The notes beneath the pieces are model-generated. The model searched no databases and had not been told where the DNA came from. It saw only the letters and a list, made by a program, of their open reading frames with translations. Below are positions 57,612 to 64,000 of a stretch of DNA of 64,000 bases, in pieces. Source of the DNA: Bugulina stolonifera (taxonomy: Eukaryota; Bryozoa; Gymnolaemata; Cheilostomatida; Bugulidae); assembly GCA_935421135.1 (NCBI GenBank), contig OW285196.1, positions 15,559,001 through 15,623,000 of the forward strand. Reading direction: 5' to 3'. Each line of letters begins with the position of its first letter. Position 1 is the stretch's first letter. The translations under genes and the position numbers were made by a program.

Positions 57612-60600
57612 ATGTCCAAGTGTTACAATAGAATACCGAGGCTATCTAATTGGTCTTTGCTTAGGGAGGTTCAACCGATAGGTAAGTGTATTTATTTATT
57701 ATTCAAAAACTGGTATTTGATGTGCCATAGATACTTATGTACTTAATATGTATCAGATGTTCTTATAGTTCATGGATAGATTGTATTTCTCTGGTGTCTG
57801 CATGCTGCCGAGGTTAGGCTAGTATACAATATTCTGATTAGTATTCAGCTATCTTCCTGCCAGTCTCCCTTATTTACAGGTTCTGTAGGCTTCAATGAGA
57901 CTCATAAACTGAAGCCTCTACGCCTAGAGAAATATGGACCTCTAATGAGATATCCTTCCAAACAGAACCTGGTAGAGGTATGCTCTGTTATAGTTACCTT
58001 ATATACGATGTAGAACCTGGTAGAGGTATGCTCTGTTATAGTTACCTTATACACAATGTAGAACCTGGTAGAGGTATGCTCTGTTATAGTTACCTTATAC
58101 ACAATGTAGAACCTGGTAGAGGTATGCACTATAGTTACCTTATACACGATGTAGAACCTGGTAGAGGTATGCTCTGTTATAGTTACCTTATACATGATGT
58201 AGAACCTGGTAGAGGTATGCTCTGTTATAGTTACCTTATACACGATGTAGACCTAATACTTCCAAGTGCCTTTACTCGCCAAATATACCAAAGTCAAGAC
58301 TGGCAGACAGTTTCTGTTCTTAGAGTAATCTAGGGCCATTATTATAGCATGTCTCCCCTCGGTGCAGGCTTACCACGTTACCTGTAAGCCACATGATCCA
58401 CTCCATGTTGTTGATAACAAACCAATGTCCTCTCTACCACAGACGTACTCTGCTGAAGATGTCGGTAGATTATTAAGGGCCGACAGTAAATGGCCTCTCA
58501 GACCAGTCCTTCCCCTGCTGGACCTGGCTATTCGACGGAAACACTTGGAGCCCAGTATCAGCCACCTGTGAGTACATAAGGGGAGACAACCATCATGTCT
58601 AATACATGACATATGTTGTTACATGACGTTGTGATGAGTATTGGTATGATAACACATGCAGTTGTTATAATTATGTACTGCATGTGAATGTGATGTACTG
58701 TAATATACACTGCATACTCCCATCCCACTATTACATACCACTGTAGTACTACTGATATGGTTCCACTGTACATTGTACATGTGTCTGTATTGTCTCTGTG
58801 TACTCAATCTGAGACTATGCATTTCTCTACTCCTTTACTGCTATGCTACTGGTATGGCAAGCATAATTATAACGTCACTGTATCACCTGCAGTAAAGTAT
58901 GGTCAAGTTTCTGTAGCTCTAGACTCTAGAGAGTAAATATATAATGTCCCTGTGCCCCATCAATAAAATGGTAATACATGTACTTGTTTATACACGCTAG
59001 GCGTTATCTGGTTAATTTATCTATTGGGGTGAGATGAGGTATTATTTGTCGAGACAGATACATATCACTCCACTGTCTTTGCTCTGGACAATCAGCTGAT
59101 GGTCAAGCTGACCGCTCTATGTGCATAATATTGTCCCGTTTACAGCAATGGAGCAAAGTGGGCGGAGCTTAGATCAAAAATGCAGAAAATCTTTCTAACA
59201 CCTTCTGCAGCTTCTCAGTTTTACTCGCAGCAGATGCAAGTGTGTGAGAGCTTTATAGCAGCGCTGTCCAATCAAAATGCAAATAACAAAGTACTCTCCA
59301 ATCAGCAGCAAGGTGATGGCATACTGACCAATGGCAATGACTGTACAATAGTCACAGACTTTAGGTCATGGGCTTGTAAATTTGCTGCAGAATGTGAGTA
59401 ACCATGGCGACTATTTCTATATTTATGTTATTTATAGCTCAGCATTAATTGTGGTCCAAGTTTCATTTTGGTTCCAAATTAAAGGTCGAGTGTGCAATCC
59501 TAATAGAACTAATCTACGAATTGACTTTATACGATGCTATTTATGCATGGAATCTGTTTTTGAGCCGTCAGAGGCTTGTTTCACATCCATGAAAATACCA
59601 GTTCCCATACTTGCCAAGGAGCAAAAGCAAAAAATCCGGACTTTTTGGCTCAAAATCCCTGGACAAGCACCAAAATCTCTGGACATAGTTTGGGTGTACA
59701 TTATCTGAAGAAAACTTATCACTGAAAAGTATCAAATTATCAATTTTAGTGTTATTTAGTGGCTTGTAAGATATGTATATTACTTCTTTTAGGTTGTATC
59801 TTGTGTTTTATGAGGTTTGGTAGCATTTTCATCGTAGGTAAAAAATCAGGACAGTTGGAAAATTAGTAGGGACAGACACAAAAACCAGGGGGTGTCCTGA
59901 CAAAATCTGGACACTTGGCAAGTATGCCAGTTCCTGGCTGGGGTTTGAACCCAAGGAGGTTTCTATGACGTTTAATCGCCTCGCGCAGTGGACAGAACAT
60001 GCTACCCACTACACCAACTCAGCAATTCATTGAAAAAGTGTGATCGGTCTCACTGTAGCCAATCAGTACTCTGTATTCCTAACCCATGTGCTCATATACT
60101 CATGCAGTGGTAGTGGCAGTAGCATTATGTTTTTTTACCCAACAATTAGCTGGTCTACAATGTACGTACAGAGGTAATGTTTATATACAGCTGTAGGTAG
60201 AGTCCTGCTGGGTGCTGATATGAACAGTTTTACTGATGACGAAAAGTCGCCTGGTGCCAGACTCTGCGCTGCTATGGATAGCCTGTTTACACTCACTACT
60301 CAAGGCTTAGTACAGCCTCCATGGAGTGCGTGGTGGCAGACCAAACTTTACAAGGAGTGGTTGTACCAGCATCAACTCAGTCAACAGTTAGTGGTCTAGT
60401 TGGCTGTGTATCATTATATACATTATAAATACTGTAATACATGCATCTTCTTAGTAGGGCTACTCCTTTCTCACGTGCAGTTCATTAGCCTCACAGTCAC
60501 TCGTATAGCTGAATATTACCTCAGACAGTAGAGAGATACCACATGTGTCTGTTAGTTGCATCGTTACATTGCTGGCTTATTATGCTAAGTTAGACTGCTC

Positions 60601-63278
60601 TATGTGAACGTTTTGCTTCAGTAACCTCATTCCCACCATTTAGTTTGGTTAGCTAATGTGTGAGTCACCCCTACTTCACCATTACTGCCAACCATGTTAC
60701 AGTATGTGCTTGTATTGTATATCCAGCATGTAATTGTGATATAGTATATAAGTAAATTACTTATTAGCAGTTATCCTCTCTCTTCGCATGATGTCATGAG
60801 CACACAACTTTAGTCCAATATAACTTACACTGCACAACTTGTAATAGTACTGCGAGTATTGCTATCATTAACATTGTAGGCTAGTAGAGGAGCTAATTTC
60901 AGCATATGGTTATAGAGAACTGTGGAAGTACGGACGAGGGAGCAACTCCAAGAAAGGTAAAGTTATTGTTCTAACTGTTGCAGTAATTACGTATGATCAA
61001 AGTGATGTGTGTATGATTCCATGTATTCGGTCGAAACTATCAATAATCTGTAAAACTATATGATATTTGACACATAGCATATTTTAGTCTGTAAACTCCC
61101 ATAGGCCTACCGAATTCTATGCAATATATTCTATATACACGTACATGTATACTTGTATGTATACTATCTTAGAATCTTGTATTGGTATGTTTGTATGTAT
61201 CAAGAATAAAGAGCTCAATGTTTGTGGAATTGTCCTCTCTTACCGTACGTAGGACAACTCCTGATTTGAATTTACTAGATGTAGATAGAGACCTCACTCT
61301 CCCTCACTCCTTCTTTACCGAGCTGCTAGCTAGACAGGATCTGAGTGAAGAAGAGGCTGTGACATTCGCTGTAGAGCTCTTCATAGCTGGTGTTGAATCG
61401 GTTAGTTATGCTATTTATAAATAGTCTGGGGATATGAATAAATATGTGTGCATAGTCCAAAGGTAGATGCTATTGCACTACTACTACTGCTACTGCTACT
61501 ACGACTACTATTAACATGTTATGTAATGATATGTGTATTGAGCAGTCTCGAGTTTGTCTATTATACCATTTATTGCAGGCAGGAAATGCTCTTACCTTCC
61601 TCATCTACCATCTAGCTAGACACCAGGATGTGCAGGAGACTCTATACAAGGAAGTGATGAGTCATGTCTCAGCTGATGGACACATATCAGTAGGTGCTTT
61701 CTCACAGCTCACCTACCTGAAGGCATGTCTTAAGGAGTCCATGAGGTACATATCAGTATACATGCATGTTGTATATACTATATACTATAATCCCTACATG
61801 TACTTAGAGACATGGTTTTGCGGTCAAACAGTATTGGATGTCTTTAATTGAATTTAGTTCTAATCTACACACATTCTATTGGTTTTATATTATCAGTTTA
61901 ATACTGTCTCCTCTGTGTGTATATTGTATATTGTCTCCCCTATGTGTATATTGTATATTATCTCCTCCGTGAACATATTGTATATTATCTCCCCTGTGTG
62001 CATATTGTATATTATTATCTCCCCTGTGTGTATATTGTAGATTGTCTCCCCTGTGTACATATTGTATATTATCTCCCCTGTGTGCATATTGTATATTATC
62101 TCCCCTGTGTGTATATTGTAGATTATCTCCCCTGTGTACATACTGTAGATTGTATCCCCTGTGTGTATATTGTAGATTGTCTCCCCTGTGTGTATATTGT
62201 AGATTATCTCCCCTGTGTGTATATTGTATATTATCCCCCCTGTGTGCATATTGTAGATTGTCTCCACCTGTGTGTATATTGTAGATTATCTCCCCTGTGT
62301 GTATATTGTAGATTATCTCCACCTGTGACAGGAACAGTTAGAATCACAACATCAGATAGTCTAACACTGAGTGGCTACAGTATACCTAAAGGTGTAAGTT
62401 ATACCTGCATTATATGTTATTATGATATTACTGGGTATAATATATTATTTAATTATGAATTTCATATTGTATATTATAATATTGTGTTATATGATATTAT
62501 ATCATATAAATAAGATAATACAATATGAACTTTCTTTTTGCAAGCAATACATAAAATATGAAATATATACATGTATGTGCAATGTAATGCACTTATATGA
62601 CATTGCAGTGCATAGTGAACACAGCTAGTGACACAATCTGTCATCTAGAGAAATATTTCCATAAGCCCTTAGACTATGATCCAGAGAGATGGCTGGGGGA
62701 AAGAAGGGCTTCTTTAACCCCATTTTCCTACATTCCCTTTGGACATGGGGCTAGAATGTGCATTGGCAGACGGTTTGCTGAGCAAGAACTTATGATGGCA
62801 GCCATGATAGTATGTAATACTTGATGTATCTATTACTATTACCAGCATAATTGTTGGCTGACATACAAAATTGTCCTCTCTTGCTTCTCTTTACATAGGA
62901 AAAGACAACTCCCATCATAATGGGTGCCCTGGTATTTTTGCACTAGGCTGGACTTTAGTAGAAGCTCTTGAGTTATACTAACCATGTGGTGGTCTGATGG
63001 TGATAGGGATACGTAATATTATGTTATAAACTGGTTGTAGTAGTATTTACATGTAGGTTGATATATTATGCTCATCACTATCCATATTGTATATTGTTGT
63101 ACTATAATATTGCTTGTAGTTATATAATCAGTGTAGGTGTACTGTATATCTATAATATCTGTAGATGGTAAAGGAGTACAAACTAGCACTTGTTAAGCCT
63201 AGTCTAAAGCTAGACAGGATACTCAAGGTGTTCTACGCTCCTGATCAGACTGTTGATGTCATACTCTATAGAAGATAA
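57612..63278 (+). CDS. Cytochrome P450, mitochondrial clan
   Basis: Eleven exons: 57612-57681, 57880-57977, 58368-58567, 59146-59393, 60191-60386, 60880-60956, 61279-61400, 61579-61745, 62312-62393, 62609-62809 and 63165-63278, giving 524 residues, normal for a P450. The N-terminus is basic and hydroxylated (MSKCYNRIPRLSNWSLLR) without a membrane anchor, fitting a mitochondrial presequence. LEKYGPLMR is the usual early block; KWAELRSKMQK is the C-helix region. The I-helix reads ELFIAGVESAGNAL. The K-helix E-x-x-R is KESMR. The meander is YDPERWL. The heme loop is PFGHGARMCIGRRFAE with the Cys ligand; the GRR after it is typical of mitochondrial P450s, which take electrons from adrenodoxin. 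Substrate is unknown; relatives hydroxylate sterols, vitamin D or xenobiotics. The I-helix has Ser where Thr is usual. Exon 2 donor and exon 9 acceptor lie in tandem arrays. Confidence 0.92.
57968..58250 (+). repeat. Tandem array at P450 exon 2 5' splice site (6 copies)
   Basis: Exon end AACCTGGTAGAG plus donor GTATGC recurs at 57977, 58025, 58073, 58121, 58166 and 58214 (48-nt period, one 45-nt). Each unit contains an in-frame TAG, so only the first donor gives a working protein. Confidence 0.92.
59606..59926. mobile_element. MITE with 13-bp perfect terminal inverted repeats, P450 intron 4
   Basis: Ends CATACTTGCCAAG and CTTGGCAAGTATG. The inverted similarity extends outward imperfectly (CCAGTTCC). 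About 321 bp, no transposase. Confidence 0.82.
59930..60033 (-). repeat. tRNA-derived sequence (SINE head or tRNA pseudogene)
   Basis: On the minus strand, GTTGGTGTAGTGGGTAGCAT resembles a Pol III A box in a D-arm, and GGGTTCAAACCCC about 45 nt later resembles a B box/T-arm. The anticodon region does not fold into a clear stem, so a functional tRNA is unlikely. It abuts the MITE at 59606-59926. Confidence 0.5.
60768..60811. repeat. Short stem-loop repeat (family A)
   Basis: AGTTATCCTCTCTC, loop, then GAGCACACAACTTT. The right arm is partly diverged. P450 intron 5. Confidence 0.55.
61226..61262. repeat. Short stem-loop repeat (family A)
   Basis: GGAATTGTCCTCTC, a short palindromic loop (TTACCGTACGTA), then GGACAACTCCT. 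It sits just upstream of P450 exon 7. Confidence 0.65.
61905..62335 (+). repeat. Tandem array at P450 exon 9 3' splice site (about 16 copies, 27-nt unit)
   Basis: The unit ATTATCTCCCCTGTGTGTAT plus ATTGTAG repeats up to the real exon start at 62312. Each unit ends in a possible acceptor (TATTGTAG) followed by the first codons of the exon (A TTA TCT CC). The most regular units are in the P450 frame (LSPLCVYCR), so upstream acceptors could add 9-residue blocks. Confidence 0.92.
62870..62912. repeat. Short stem-loop repeat (family A)
   Basis: ATTGTCCTCTCTTG, loop, then GAAAAGACAACTCC, in the last P450 intron. Confidence 0.6.
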
Positions 63279-63310
63279 ATGACACTCTATAAGACTGATG
63301 TTTATGTCAA

Positions 63311-63349
63311 AGCTGTCTTCTCCTGCTACTAGTAGAGAGTAGACAACTT
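63311..63349. repeat. Short stem-loop repeat (family A)
   Basis: AGCTGTCTTCTCC, loop with CTACTAGTAG, then GAGAGTAGACAACTT. Confidence 0.65.
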
Positions 63350-63856
63350 CTATTGAATCTGTAAGACTACAATGATGTAATATTATATCAATGTACATGT
63401 ACATGTATGATTATCGTGATAGATTAAGGTGAGCCATAAATTAAAATGTGTTATCTTTAAGTGCTATAAATTTATATTTCATAATATTAGTTACTAGTAC
63501 TTATAGATGATAGGGTTAATGTCCATGCCTGTAGTATATAATATGTGACTGTACATGTGGGTAGTACAGTATATAACTCTCCCATGCTTGAATGATCTCA
63601 ATTTATCACTATCTGTTCTAATATAATATATAGTCTTTGACAAGCCATAAATCACTGTATCACACTACATATATGCTCTTTGGTATTACCTCACTGGTTT
63701 ATAATATTTATATGAATAATATAATTTAATACGCAAGTATGGCTATTACAAGCATTATCTATATCTATATATCCTGCATACAATTATATATTTATTTTAA
63801 ATATATGCTCTACTATGGTATGTTACTGTGTAGTTCCTTCCTGATTCACAATAACA

Positions 63857-63933
63857 GGTGGATAGTAGACCGTGCTTATAGAGGGGGACCCAGTAGGTGG
63901 ATAGTAGACCGTGCTTATAGAGGGGGACCCAGT
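63857..63933 (+). repeat. Two-copy 38-bp direct repeat
   Basis: AGGTGGATAGTAGACCGTGC followed by TTATAGAGGGGGACCCAGT occurs twice back to back, identical by eye. Confidence 0.93.
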
Positions 63934-64000
63934 AAATAGATGGGTGAATCACGTGACTAGTATCCTGTGACTCTACAGCTCAGAATTGTGGGACATCCGC

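Larger units (their letters stand above)
63279..64000. other. Downstream of the P450; end of window
   Basis: No exon is recognised. It contains a family A stem-loop (63311-63349), a two-copy 38-bp direct repeat (63857-63933), and at 63949-63956 the palindrome TCACGTGA, an E-box that could belong to the promoter of a gene beyond the window. Confidence 0.5.

Noticed and set aside
61253..61278. Acceptor at 61252/61253 for P450 exon 7
   Set aside because: It puts the exon out of frame and runs into a TGA; the acceptor before 61279 keeps frame with exon 6.
61885..62322. Minus-strand ORFs (NIHTGE repeats)
   Set aside because: Antisense of the 27-nt P450 array; no start context or homology.

Overview
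The window is nuclear DNA from an animal. It carries nine intron-containing protein genes, all readable exon by exon with GT-AG junctions. The base composition is AT-rich. The gene set (a BMP-type R-Smad, SREBP, p62/SQSTM1, FUNDC1, a mitochondrial-clan P450) is metazoan, and a large nucleotidyltransferase-TPR protein together with compact, repeat-filled introns suggests an early-branching invertebrate. A sponge is my best guess, but the sequence alone does not prove it.

Layout: LAMTOR1 (+, 1170-2701); SMAD1/5 (-, 9414-4537); a long AT-rich stretch with minisatellites (9.4-19 kb); FUNDC1 (+, 19056-21636); SQSTM1/p62 (+, 22656-25959), with a heat-shock element next to a TATA box; repeats and a hexanucleotide microsatellite (26-30.8 kb); a nucleotidyltransferase-TPR gene (+, 30776-36692) whose main exon is 3.8 kb; MITEs (37-40 kb); SREBP (-, 49817-40691, 19 exons); RFC3 (+, 50452-54106), head-to-head with SREBP; RPL9 (+, 55007-56601); and a mitochondrial-type cytochrome P450 (+, 57612-63278). 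In all nine genes the exon lengths sum to an intact reading frame.

Functional links: LAMTOR1 (Ragulator/mTORC1 anchor), FUNDC1 (mitophagy receptor) and SQSTM1 (autophagy receptor) belong to the lysosome/autophagy axis. SREBP is a sterol and lipid regulator downstream of mTORC1 in other animals, and the P450 could act on sterols or other lipids. That these neighbours are co-regulated is inference only.

The strongest unexplained signal is structural. At nine of about 61 introns the exon-intron junction itself lies inside a tandem array (2 to about 16 copies), so the 5' or 3' splice site and a few codons of exon are repeated. This occurs in SMAD1/5, SREBP (three times), RFC3 (three times) and the P450 (twice). 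Some units keep frame and could lengthen the protein; others contain a stop or shift the frame. Other novel signals are a family of about 40-bp stem-loop repeats, a pair of inverted dimeric GC-rich elements of about 620 bp, and several MITEs.
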